35,091 bases of DNA from Clostridia bacterium (GTDB lineage Bacteria > Bacillota > Clostridia > UBA1381), in the NCBI GenBank assembly GCA_022768695.1, contig JALEPO010000088.1, positions 1 to 35,091 of the forward strand, in the 5' to 3' direction. Below, piece by piece: positions 26,724-35,091 of the stretch (within the stretch, counting starts at the first letter, position 1; each line of letters opens with the position of its first letter). The position numbers were made by a program, and so were the translations under genes. The notes beneath the pieces are model-generated. The model did no database searches and was not told the origin of the DNA. It saw only the letters and a program-made list of their open reading frames with translations.

Positions 26724-28733
26724 ATGAAAAAACGTTATGGTCATATAGTGCGATATTACGGTGCGCTTGCTTCGGTTTCATCAATATTGCTCGTACTTAT
26801 CGGAGCTATGTGTTTTGCGGTTGAAAAAAGTATTGCCGGTATATCGGGGATTGCCGCGGGAATTATTTTGTTAATATGTGCAATTGTTCTGCGCGTAAAG
26901 CGAAAAAAACAGATTACGGAATTTCTCCATACTGTTTTGGAGGAAAATGACTCTGTTGCAGTAAATGTTATGGCAAGCTTTCCGATACCGATGGTTGTTG
27001 CTCATATTGACGGAAGCGTCAGATGGTATAACGAGCGTTTTTCGGAATTATTTGCAAATAAAAATCTTTTCGGAACAATGCTTGAGGGAATAGTGCCTGA
27101 ACTGCGCTGGAGTACCATCTTAAAAGACGGAAATAATATTAGCCGTGAAATAAAAATAAATAAAAATGAATATAACGTAAAAGGTTATATGATAAAGGAT
27201 CACGACGCTGGGGGTTCAGATCCGGAGGACAGATATTCTGTTTACTTATATTTTATAGATAAGACTGCGGAGCATGATATTAAAGCTCTTTATGAAAACG
27301 AAAGAACAGATATAGCTGTAATTAATATCGATAATTATGATGAGGTTCTTCAGCGCGTTAATGATAATGAGCAGCAAATGATTGCTTCTAATATACGCAA
27401 TCTTATTAATGTGTGGGCAGGCGAATCGAACGCTTTGGTAAAGAAAACAGACCGTGACAGATATTTTGTGTTTTTTGAACACAGATATTTAGCTGAATAT
27501 ATCAAAAAGAAATTTGATGTTCTTGATAAAGTACGCGCAATAGGTGAGGAAATAAATCAGCCAATAAGTATAAGCATTGGTATAGGTGTCGGCGGCAGCC
27601 TGAGTGAAAACGATTCATATGCAAGAAGCGCTCTTGATCTTGCTTTGGGACGAGGTGGTGACCAGGTTAGTATAAAGGATGATACGCAATATAAATTTTA
27701 CGGTGGTAAAAACCGGGAATATGAAAAAAGCACAAGAGTAAAAACGCGCGCAGTGGCTCTTGCGCTTAAGGATTTTATAAAAAATTCCGATAAAGTAATA
27801 TTTATGGGACACAACGGTGCAGACTACGATTGCTTTGGCGCAGCTATGGGCTTGCAGCGGGCAGTACGTTCACTTAATAAAACACCGTATATTTTATATG
27901 ATAATAATTCACCGGCAATAAAAGCGTTGTATACAGAACTCAGAAATAATGCCGAGTACGCAAAGCTTTTTGTAGATATAAACACTGCTCAGGAAATTTT
28001 GACGAGTGATACGCTTGTAGTAATTCTTGATACTCACAGACCGTCAATGCTTCCTTGTCCGCAGCTGGCTGAACGCGCCGCAAAGGTGGTACTGATTGAT
28101 CATCACAGACGCGCTACGGAGTTTTTAACTCATTGTTCACTCATGTATCATGAACCATATGCTTCTTCAACGTGTGAAATGGCAACCGAGCTTCTTGAAT
28201 ATATGGATTTGGGAGGCGCGCTGACAACTACTGAAGCGGAATGCCTTTATACCGGAATTTTGATGGATACAAAGAATTTTATTTTAAAGACCGGTGTCAG
28301 AACCTTTGATGCGGCATCATATTTAAGAAGACTGGGGCTTAATACGATAGCGGTGAAAAAGCTGTTTAATATAGAGAAAGCGGACTATGACCATAAGGTT
28401 GATATAGTTAAAACAGCTGTTGAGATTGCGCCGGATATTGCAGTGGCGAGATGCTATGAAAAGTTCCATAATATAAAAGTAATCGCTTCTCAGGCAGCGG
28501 ATGAAATGCTTAATATAAATAACATACGCGCTTCAATAGTTGTTTATCCGCTTGATGGCTGCGCATGTATAAGCGCTCGTTCTATGGGAGATATAAATGT
28601 TCAGGTTATAATGGAAACACTGGGCGGAGGCGGTCATATGACTGTTGCAGGTGCTCAGCTCAAGGATACAAGTATTGATATGGCTGTTGAAAAGGTAAAA
28701 AAAGCTGTTGAAAGCTATATTGAGGAAAAATAA
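26724..28733 (+). CDS. gdpP: Cyclic-di-AMP phosphodiesterase GdpP (TM, PAS, degenerate GGDEF, DHH-DHHA1)
   Basis: Two N-terminal TMs; 'VIFMGHNGADYDCFGAAMGL', 'VVLIDHHRRA', 'GGGGHMTVAGAQL'. Confidence 0.93.
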   Translation: MKKRYGHIVRYYGALASVSSILLVLIGAMCFAVEKSIAGISGIAAGIILLICAIVLRVKRKKQITEFLHTVLEENDSVAVNVMASFPIPMVVAHIDGSVRWYNERFSELFANKNLFGTMLEGIVPELRWSTILKDGNNISREIKINKNEYNVKGYMIKDHDAGGSDPEDRYSVYLYFIDKTAEHDIKALYENERTDIAVINIDNYDEVLQRVNDNEQQMIASNIRNLINVWAGESNALVKKTDRDRYFVFFEHRYLAEYIKKKFDVLDKVRAIGEEINQPISISIGIGVGGSLSENDSYARSALDLALGRGGDQVSIKDDTQYKFYGGKNREYEKSTRVKTRAVALALKDFIKNSDKVIFMGHNGADYDCFGAAMGLQRAVRSLNKTPYILYDNNSPAIKALYTELRNNAEYAKLFVDINTAQEILTSDTLVVILDTHRPSMLPCPQLAERAAKVVLIDHHRRATEFLTHCSLMYHEPYASSTCEMATELLEYMDLGGALTTTEAECLYTGILMDTKNFILKTGVRTFDAASYLRRLGLNTIAVKKLFNIEKADYDHKVDIVKTAVEIAPDIAVARCYEKFHNIKVIASQAADEMLNINNIRASIVVYPLDGCACISARSMGDINVQVIMETLGGGGHMTVAGAQLKDTSIDMAVEKVKKAVESYIEEK

Positions 28734-28751
28734 GAAAGGGATGAAATCAGA

Positions 28752-29198
28752 ATGCAGGTTATTTTAAATCAGGATGTCAAAGGACAAGGTAAAAAAGGTC
28801 AGATGGTAAACGTATCTGACGGATATGCAAGAAACTATCTTTTACCGCGAGGTCTTGCAAAGGAAGCGACAAAATCAAATATAAATGTCATGAAGGGCAA
28901 GGCTGAATCTCTTGAATATAAAATTCAGACGGAGAAGAAGGAAGCAAACGAAATTGTTGAAAAAATGAAGGAGATAGAGGTTATTATTACAGCAAAAGCC
29001 GGTGATAACGGTAAGCTTTTCGGTTCGGTAACCTCGAAGGATGTTGCGGAGGCTCTTACAATGCAGCATCACATTAAGCTTGATAAGAAAAAATTTGTTA
29101 TGCCCGACGGTATAAAAACTCTCGGAACCACTGAAATTGACGTTAAGGTCTATACAGGAATTACCGGTAAACTTAAGGTGGTAGTAAAGGAAGCCTAA
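28752..29198 (+). CDS. rplI: 50S ribosomal protein L9
   Basis: 'MQVILNQDVKGQGKKGQMVNVSDGYARNYLLPRGLAKEAT'. Confidence 0.97.
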   Translation: MQVILNQDVKGQGKKGQMVNVSDGYARNYLLPRGLAKEATKSNINVMKGKAESLEYKIQTEKKEANEIVEKMKEIEVIITAKAGDNGKLFGSVTSKDVAEALTMQHHIKLDKKKFVMPDGIKTLGTTEIDVKVYTGITGKLKVVVKEA

Positions 29199-29222
29199 AA
29201 ATAGAAGCGGAGGTGTGCTTGT

Positions 29223-30581
29223 ATGGCAGAAATGAATATCCCTGCTGATGTTATGGGCAGAGAACTGCCATACAGCCGCGAGGCTGAGCAGGCGGTTATA
29301 GGCAGTGCGCTGACAGATACACAGAGTGTATCAACGGCTGTTGAGATAATAAAGGCAGATGATTTCTACTTTCCGCAGAACAGAGAGATTTTCTCTGTAA
29401 TTACGGAGCTTTTTAATGAAAATAATCCAATAGATTTTATTACTGTATCAAACCGTTTAAATCAGTATGATAAGCTGGATGCTGTAGGAGGAATGACATA
29501 TTTAAGAAATATGGCTACAGATGTTCCTACCACAAGGCATACGGCTTATTATGCAAATATAATAAAGGAAAAGTCAACTCTGCGCAGCTTAATTAAAAGT
29601 GCGAATGCAATATCTGATATGGCATATGACGGCACGGATAAGGTTGACAGAGTGCTGGAACAATCGGAGCAGCTTATTTTTGATGTGGCGTCATCAAGAG
29701 AAAAAAGCGATATAATTCCTATCAGCGATATACTTATCGGAAGCTATCAGACACTTGTTGAAAATTCTCAGAATCAGGGAGGTATAACAGGAATATCTAC
29801 GGGATTTGATGAGCTCAACAAAAGAACCGGCGGTTTTCACGGCGGAGAGCTTATACTTATTGCGGGGCGTCCGGGTATGGGTAAATCAAGTTTTGCAGTT
29901 AATATAGCGGAGTATGTAAGTATACATGATAAGAAAACAGTTGCAATTTTCAATCTGGAAATGCCCAAGGAGCAAATTGTAAATCGTATAATATGCTCTC
30001 AGGCTCTTGTCGGCACAGGCAAGCTGCGTAATGGCGAAATAAGTGCTGATGACTGGGAGAAAATAGGCGAGGTAGTAAACAGAGTTGCGAGCGCTCCTAT
30101 GTATATAGATGATACAGCCTCTGTGACTGTTTCTCAAATACGAGCTAAATGCAGAAGACTTAAGCAGACAAAGAACCTTTCCTTAATAGTAATCGATTAT
30201 TTGCAGTTGATGCAGTCAAGCGGCAGAACAGAAAGCCGTCAGCAAGAAATTTCGGAAATTTCACGTTCTCTGAAAATTCTTGCAAAGGAGCTGGATGTTC
30301 CGGTAATAGCCTTATCGCAGCTTTCAAGAGCGAGTGAGTCAAGAAGCGATAAGCGTCCTATGCTTTCGGATTTGAGAGAATCAGGCGCTATTGAGCAAGA
30401 TGCCGATATGGTTATGTTTTTGTATCGTGATGACTATTATAATAAAGACAGCGAGGAAAAAGGAATTGCCGAATGTATTATGGCTAAGCACAGAAATGGC
30501 GAAACAGGCACTTTTAAGCTTGGCTGGAAGGGTGAATATACCAAGTTCTATAATGTAGAATTTGCATTAAAGGAAGAATAA
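29223..30581 (+). CDS. dnaB: Replicative DNA helicase
   Basis: 'LPYSREAEQAVIGSAL', 'LILIAGRPGMGKSSFAVNIA', 'SLIVIDYLQLMQSSG', 'SDLRESGAIEQDADMVMFLYRDDYY'. Confidence 0.97.
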   Translation: MAEMNIPADVMGRELPYSREAEQAVIGSALTDTQSVSTAVEIIKADDFYFPQNREIFSVITELFNENNPIDFITVSNRLNQYDKLDAVGGMTYLRNMATDVPTTRHTAYYANIIKEKSTLRSLIKSANAISDMAYDGTDKVDRVLEQSEQLIFDVASSREKSDIIPISDILIGSYQTLVENSQNQGGITGISTGFDELNKRTGGFHGGELILIAGRPGMGKSSFAVNIAEYVSIHDKKTVAIFNLEMPKEQIVNRIICSQALVGTGKLRNGEISADDWEKIGEVVNRVASAPMYIDDTASVTVSQIRAKCRRLKQTKNLSLIVIDYLQLMQSSGRTESRQQEISEISRSLKILAKELDVPVIALSQLSRASESRSDKRPMLSDLRESGAIEQDADMVMFLYRDDYYNKDSEEKGIAECIMAKHRNGETGTFKLGWKGEYTKFYNVEFALKEE

Positions 30582-31888
30582 TGCTTAATGAAATAAAAAA
30601 TACGATAAAAAAATATAGGCTCATTGAAGATGGTGACGGTATTGTTATAGGATTGTCCGGCGGAGCCGATTCGGTGTGTCTTACTCATGTCTTGTGGCGG
30701 TTAAAGGATGAATTGGGTATACGGTTATACACTGCCCACATGAATCATTGTCTTAGAGGTGATGCAGCGGACCGTGATGAAAGCTTTGCCGTTGAATTTT
30801 CTGATAAGCTGGGTATTGAATGTATAACAGAACGCAAAAATGTAAAAGCTTATGCAAAGGAAAACAGTATATCGGAGGAAATGGCAGGACGGGAACTTCG
30901 ATATGCTTTTTTTGAGTATGTGCGTAAAAAATTTTCACTGAATAAAATTGCTACTGCGCATAATAAAAATGACAATGCGGAAACAATTTTGATGAATTTT
31001 GTACGAGGCAGCACAATTACCGGTTTATGCGGAATACCGCATAAGCGTGGTAATATTATACGTCCCATAGCAGAAATCTCGCGTGAGGAAATTGAAGCTT
31101 ATTGTCATGAAAATGGTTTAGAATATGTAACTGACGCTACGAATAATGAACTGATATATACAAGAAACAAAATACGTCTTGAGCTTATTCCTAAAATACA
31201 GAATGAACTTAATTCCGGATTCATAAATACAGTTACGAGAAATGCCGCATTAATATCTGAGGAAAATGATTATCTTGAACAGAAGGCGGACGAGATTGTA
31301 AATCTTGCAAAGAATAATTTCCTATCAATAAAAAATCTGGATTGTCATATAGCAATAAAACGTAGAGTGATTTTAAAAATGATGAAGTCTGCCGGAATAA
31401 AGAATATTTCATCTGACTATGTAGAAGCGGTTATAAGGATTGTCAATGCAAATAAATCAGGTTCATCGGTTAATCTTCCGGGTTCAAATATAGCAAAAAT
31501 ACAATATAATAATTTGTTTATCGGCTGTGAAACTAAAAAAACGCTGCCTTTTGAATATAATATTCCCATAGGTACTGATGTTTATATTGCAGAATTGGAT
31601 ATAACTGTAAGAGCGGAATTTGCTGAAGGTAGCGGAGTTATTAAAGCGGATAAAAATTCTGTTATTACAATTCGCAACCGGCGTGACGGTGACTTTTTTT
31701 ATCCTGATGGAATGGAAGGGAAAAAGAAGCTTAAGGATTATTTTATTGATAATAAAATTCCGCGCGATATGCGCGACAGTATAGGATTGCTGACTGTAAA
31801 CAATGAAATTGCCTGTATATTGGGGAAAAGACGTGACAGGAGATTTATAACAGACGGACAAGGAATAAGAATAAATATATTGAAATAG
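30581..31888 (+). CDS. tilS: tRNA(Ile)-lysidine synthetase
   Basis: 'VIGLSGGADSVCLTHVLWRLKDELGIRLYTAHMNHCLRGDAADRDESF', 'ATAHNKNDNAETILMNFVRGS'; overlaps dnaB stop by 1 nt. Confidence 0.94.
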   Translation: MLNEIKNTIKKYRLIEDGDGIVIGLSGGADSVCLTHVLWRLKDELGIRLYTAHMNHCLRGDAADRDESFAVEFSDKLGIECITERKNVKAYAKENSISEEMAGRELRYAFFEYVRKKFSLNKIATAHNKNDNAETILMNFVRGSTITGLCGIPHKRGNIIRPIAEISREEIEAYCHENGLEYVTDATNNELIYTRNKIRLELIPKIQNELNSGFINTVTRNAALISEENDYLEQKADEIVNLAKNNFLSIKNLDCHIAIKRRVILKMMKSAGIKNISSDYVEAVIRIVNANKSGSSVNLPGSNIAKIQYNNLFIGCETKKTLPFEYNIPIGTDVYIAELDITVRAEFAEGSGVIKADKNSVITIRNRRDGDFFYPDGMEGKKKLKDYFIDNKIPRDMRDSIGLLTVNNEIACILGKRRDRRFITDGQGIRINILK

Positions 31889-31938
31889 CATTAAATATGT
31901 GATAAAATCTATATAAGCTGTTTTTAGGAGGTAGGACA

Positions 31939-33765
31939 TTGCAGAAAAAATTTAGAGGATTAGGTGTGTGGCTGGCGTTTTTTATTTGCATTTACCTGAT
32001 GTATTCGTTTGTTTCAAATCTTATGTCACCGAAGATACAGATGGTATATTCTGATTTAATTCATGCGATAAAAAATGAACAGGTCAGCACAATACAGGTT
32101 AGCGGAAATAATGTAACGGCAACCTTGGATGTGGGTGACGGTAAGTCCGTAAGAACCGCAAAAGTGAAAATACCGTCATTGGAGGTATTGCAGGCAGATG
32201 TCGGTAAAGAAATATCCGAGCAGATGGAAAAAGGCATTTTAAAGCAGGAAGCAGTCAATGCGGGGATGTCATGGATTAGTATAGGAGATCTGATTTTAAC
32301 CTTACTGCTGTTTGCCGTTTTGATATTTTTCCTTACAAAACGTAATAACGGCGGTGGGTTTACAAGAGCGCGGGTAAAAACAAATGCCGACCATTGCAAT
32401 GTGAAATTCAGTGATGTTGCAGGCGCGGAGGAAGAGAAGGCTGAGCTGCAGGAATTGGTTGAATTTTTGAAAAATCCGCAGAAATTTATAAAGCTTGGCG
32501 CTCGTATACCTAAGGGTGTTTTGCTTGTGGGTTCTCCGGGAACGGGTAAAACATTGCTTGCAAAGGCTGTTGCGGGTGAAGCGGGGGTACCGTTTTTTTC
32601 GATAAGCGGTTCTGATTTTGTTGAATTGTACGTTGGTGTTGGTGCCTCAAGAGTGCGCGACTTGTTTGAACAGGCAAAGAAAAACAGACCGTGCATAATT
32701 TTCATTGATGAGATTGATGCTGTCGGAAGAAAGCGCGGTGCCGGAATGGGCGGCGGACATGATGAGCGTGAGCAGACATTAAATCAGCTTTTAGTGGAAA
32801 TGGATGGCTTTGGTGAAAATGAGGGCATAATAATGATTGCCGCTACAAATCGTCCCGATATACTTGATCCGGCATTGCTGCGTCCAGGAAGATTTGACAG
32901 ACAGGTGGTAGTTGATTTGCCTGACATAAAGGGACGTGAGGAAATCCTGCGTGTTCATTCTTTAAAGAAGCCTTTGGCGGATGACGTTGATTTGAAAAAA
33001 ATTGCTAAGGCAACTTCGGGTTGCTCGGGTGCATTTTTGGAAAATATAATGAACGAGGCTGCTATATTTGCAGCGAGAAGAAACCATGAGAGAATTACGG
33101 CTCAGGATATAGAGGACGCTAATCTTAAGGTAATGATGGGTTCTGAAAAGAAATCAAAGGTCATAACAGAAAAAGAAAAACGTCTTACAGCATATCATGA
33201 GGCCGGTCATGCTATCATGGCAAGAGTTGTTGACGGTGCTTCAGATATTCATAAGGTCACAATCATACCGAGAGGTATGGCAGGCGGATTTACAATGTAT
33301 TTGCCCGAAGACAAGTTATATCAGTCAAAGAGTGAAATGCTGAATATGATTGTTATTTCTCTTGGAGGACGAGTGGCAGAACAGCTTGTTCTTGATGATA
33401 TTAGCACAGGCGCTTCCGGTGACTTGGAAAAAGCAACTTCCATTGCGCGTCAGATGGTCATGAAATACGGAATGTCCGAAGTGATAGGGCCGGTATGCTA
33501 TGATGAAGGCAGTGAAGTGTTTATTGGTCGTGATTTCGGTCATGCTAAAACATATTCCGAAAAAGTGGCTTCTGATATAGATGAAGAAGTAAAGAATATA
33601 CTTTCGGCGCAGTATGCGCGTACAGAATTGTTATTAAGGGAGCATATGTCTGCGCTTGAAGCAGTTGCAAACAGACTCCTTGAAAAAGAAACAATCGGCA
33701 GTGAGGAATTTGAAGAATGTTTCGCTGCGGCAAAGGAAGGAGGAAATGAAAATGCAGGTAACTAA
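31939..33765 (+). CDS. ftsH: ATP-dependent zinc metalloprotease FtsH (TTG start)
   Basis: '[47 protein letters not shown]', '[11 protein letters not shown]'; aggagg before TTG 31939. Confidence 0.97.
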   Translation: MQKKFRGLGVWLAFFICIYLMYSFVSNLMSPKIQMVYSDLIHAIKNEQVSTIQVSGNNVTATLDVGDGKSVRTAKVKIPSLEVLQADVGKEISEQMEKGILKQEAVNAGMSWISIGDLILTLLLFAVLIFFLTKRNNGGGFTRARVKTNADHCNVKFSDVAGAEEEKAELQELVEFLKNPQKFIKLGARIPKGVLLVGSPGTGKTLLAKAVAGEAGVPFFSISGSDFVELYVGVGASRVRDLFEQAKKNRPCIIFIDEIDAVGRKRGAGMGGGHDEREQTLNQLLVEMDGFGENEGIIMIAATNRPDILDPALLRPGRFDRQVVVDLPDIKGREEILRVHSLKKPLADDVDLKKIAKATSGCSGAFLENIMNEAAIFAARRNHERITAQDIEDANLKVMMGSEKKSKVITEKEKRLTAYHEAGHAIMARVVDGASDIHKVTIIPRGMAGGFTMYLPEDKLYQSKSEMLNMIVISLGGRVAEQLVLDDISTGASGDLEKATSIARQMVMKYGMSEVIGPVCYDEGSEVFIGRDFGHAKTYSEKVASDIDEEVKNILSAQYARTELLLREHMSALEAVANRLLEKETIGSEEFEECFAAAKEGGNENAGN

Positions 33766-33952
33766 GGACACCTTGATAGGTGAGGCTTTACAGATTAGCA
33801 TGGATATTGCCCCTATTTTGATGGGTATAGGTATGCATTGTATAGGCTGTCCGGCATCACAGGGAGAATCAATTGCAGAAGCGTGTATGGTTCACGGTGT
33901 AGACGCTGACGAGCTTGTTGCTAAAATTAATGCAATGCTTGCTGAAAAATAA
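33752..33952 (+). CDS. DUF1858 domain small protein
   Basis: '[63 protein letters not shown]' (CxxC); RBS ggaaggagg. The ORF track start 33656 lies inside ftsH in another frame. Confidence 0.8.
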   Translation: MQVTKDTLIGEALQISMDIAPILMGIGMHCIGCPASQGESIAEACMVHGVDADELVAKINAMLAEK

Positions 33953-34033
33953 GCTGCAAATTTTGTGAGCTGATAATTGTAATAATCAGCTTGGAATAAT
34001 ACTGCACATCTCTGTGTTAAAGGTAAATATATA

Positions 34034-34067
34034 GGGCAAAGATTTGAAAAATCTTTGCCCTTTTATT
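34034..34067 (+). terminator. Terminator after the ftsH/DUF1858 genes
   Basis: gggcaaagattt (34034-34045) / aaatctttgccc (34049-34060), 3-nt loop, then ttttatt. Confidence 0.85.
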
Positions 34068-34093
34068 ATGTGTGAAACAGTGAAATCTTATTA

Positions 34094-34210
34094 AGGCAAT
34101 ACCGCACAAAGATTGTGCGTAAGATGCGCCGGCAGATTTTTCATCAGCTTGTATAAAAACCCCGTAGTCATACTGGCGCATGATAAGGAATTTTTGTACA
34201 AGATGGCGGG
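34094..34210. repeat. Candidate interspersed repeat or mobile-element remnant with nested inverted repeats
   Basis: Hairpin cgcacaa aga ttgtgcg (34103-34119) plus atgcgcc (34124-34130) / ggcgcat (34175-34181); no coherent gene; reverse frame reads QYDYGVFIQADEKSAGASYAQSLCGIAL. Borders approximate. Confidence 0.35.
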
Positions 34211-35025
34211 AAATGTGCAAGCAGCTTTGCGGCAACGGTAATTCCCGCGGCTGCGGCAGAAATCGTAGCAGGTGACAAAAACCTAACGTCAGCCGATATA
34301 CAACTGTATTATCACCAGGGCGAAATTGCAAAGGCTAACGATACTGATAGCTTAGCAAGTGTTTTGACAGTTGTGAAGCATTTACTAATAACGATGCCAC
34401 CAATAATGTAACGCGCATAATGGACGGAAATACAGATGCGCAGGTCGTAGTCGGAACAAGCAGCAATCCGAAGTCTTATCTGATTATTGATTTGGGTGAA
34501 AATCATAGAGCCGTAACAGAAATAAAAATGACCAACATAACAAACGGAGCAGTGTTGGGTTTAACAAATACCATAGCCACAGATGCAGGCAGTATAATAA
34601 CACTTGATTATTCTATTAGAGGAAATGCCGGCAAGATGTATCAATCAGGTGATTTAGGTATAACATATCAGACTGCAACATCATCTCTAAATAGTGCTAA
34701 ATCGGACACCACACTGACAGGAGATTTTAAAGCTATAGATACGGCAACGCTTCCCGAAGACTATGAATACAATTCAACAACCGGTGAAATTCAAGTTAAA
34801 AACAATCAGGAAGCAACACCTGAAATTGCAATCGACTATGCAAATGAAAAGCTTACAGGCTTTGTAGCTGACGGAAGCTACACAATCGGCGGAAGTCCTG
34901 TTACACCGACAGAAACTGTGCAGATGGCAACAGCTGTTGTTACAATAGGACCTATTGTGCTGCTGTACCCATTCCTTCAAAAATATTTTGTACAGGACTT
35001 GACAGTGGGCAGTGTAAAAGGATAA
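34200..35025 (+). pseudogene. Decayed surface-protein remnant (frameshift near 34370) fused to the C-terminal tail of a CUT1-type carbohydrate ABC transporter permease
   Basis: Frame 2: SFAATVIPAAAAEIVAGDKNLTSADIQLYYHQGEIAKANDTDSLASVLTV; then frame 1: EAFTNNDATNNVTRIMDGNTDAQVVVGTSSNPKSYLIIDLGENHRAVTEIKM...; ends MATAVVTIGPIVLLYPFLQKYFVQDLTVGSVKG*, a typical permease C-terminus. Confidence 0.7.
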
Positions 35026-35050
35026 AATATATATAGAATGGAGGATTATG

Positions 35051-35091
35051 ATGAATAGCAATATAAAAGAATTATATCGTTTGGACTTGCT
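35051..35091 (+). CDS. Start of a further CDS truncated by the window edge
   Basis: tggaggattatg ATG AAT AGC AAT...: (M)MNSNIKELYRLDLL..., open to the window end; RBS ggagg. Confidence 0.5.
   Translation, partial: MNSNIKELYRLDL

Noticed and set aside
32061-32705. 214-aa minus-strand ORF inside ftsH
   Set aside because: Shadow ORF opposite the conserved FtsH AAA+ domain.
33656-33751. N-terminal extension of the DUF1858 ORF
   Set aside because: This part overlaps ftsH in another frame; the strong RBS ggaaggagg supports the start at 33752 (or 33746).

Overview
The window is a chromosomal segment of a low-to-moderate GC Firmicute, probably a gut Clostridia lineage (inferred from the gene set; no taxonomy search was run). 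It is mostly a plus-strand housekeeping block: DUF512 radical-SAM protein, der, plsY, gpsA, Trk/Ktr K+ uptake genes, DUF896, asnA, asnS, a TPR protein, rarA, nadE, EamA transporter, leuC-leuD-leuB, MazG-like, gdpP, rplI, dnaB, tilS, ftsH and DUF1858. A truncated LamG/Ig-like/GH43 surface enzyme and a choloylglycine hydrolase (bile-salt-hydrolase type) lie at the left edge. At the right edge is a rearranged scar: a repeat-like segment, a frameshifted surface-protein remnant and the C-terminal tail of a sugar ABC permease. The least ordinary parts are: (i) a divergent HTH protein / transmembrane Ser-Thr kinase pair (20.1-21.8 kb) whose promoters overlap face to face, next to a second divergent XRE / DUF6591-like pair with a 13-bp inverted repeat between them; (ii) a trkA gene collapsed by an internal frameshifting deletion so that only a small N-terminal piece and the C-terminal RCK_C region remain; (iii) a 35-aa Cys/Gly-rich membrane small ORF with a strong RBS that is absent from the ORF track; (iv) the chimeric ORF at the right edge. 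No rRNA, tRNA, CRISPR array or intact transposase was recognised. All family calls come from reading the protein sequences, not from database searches.
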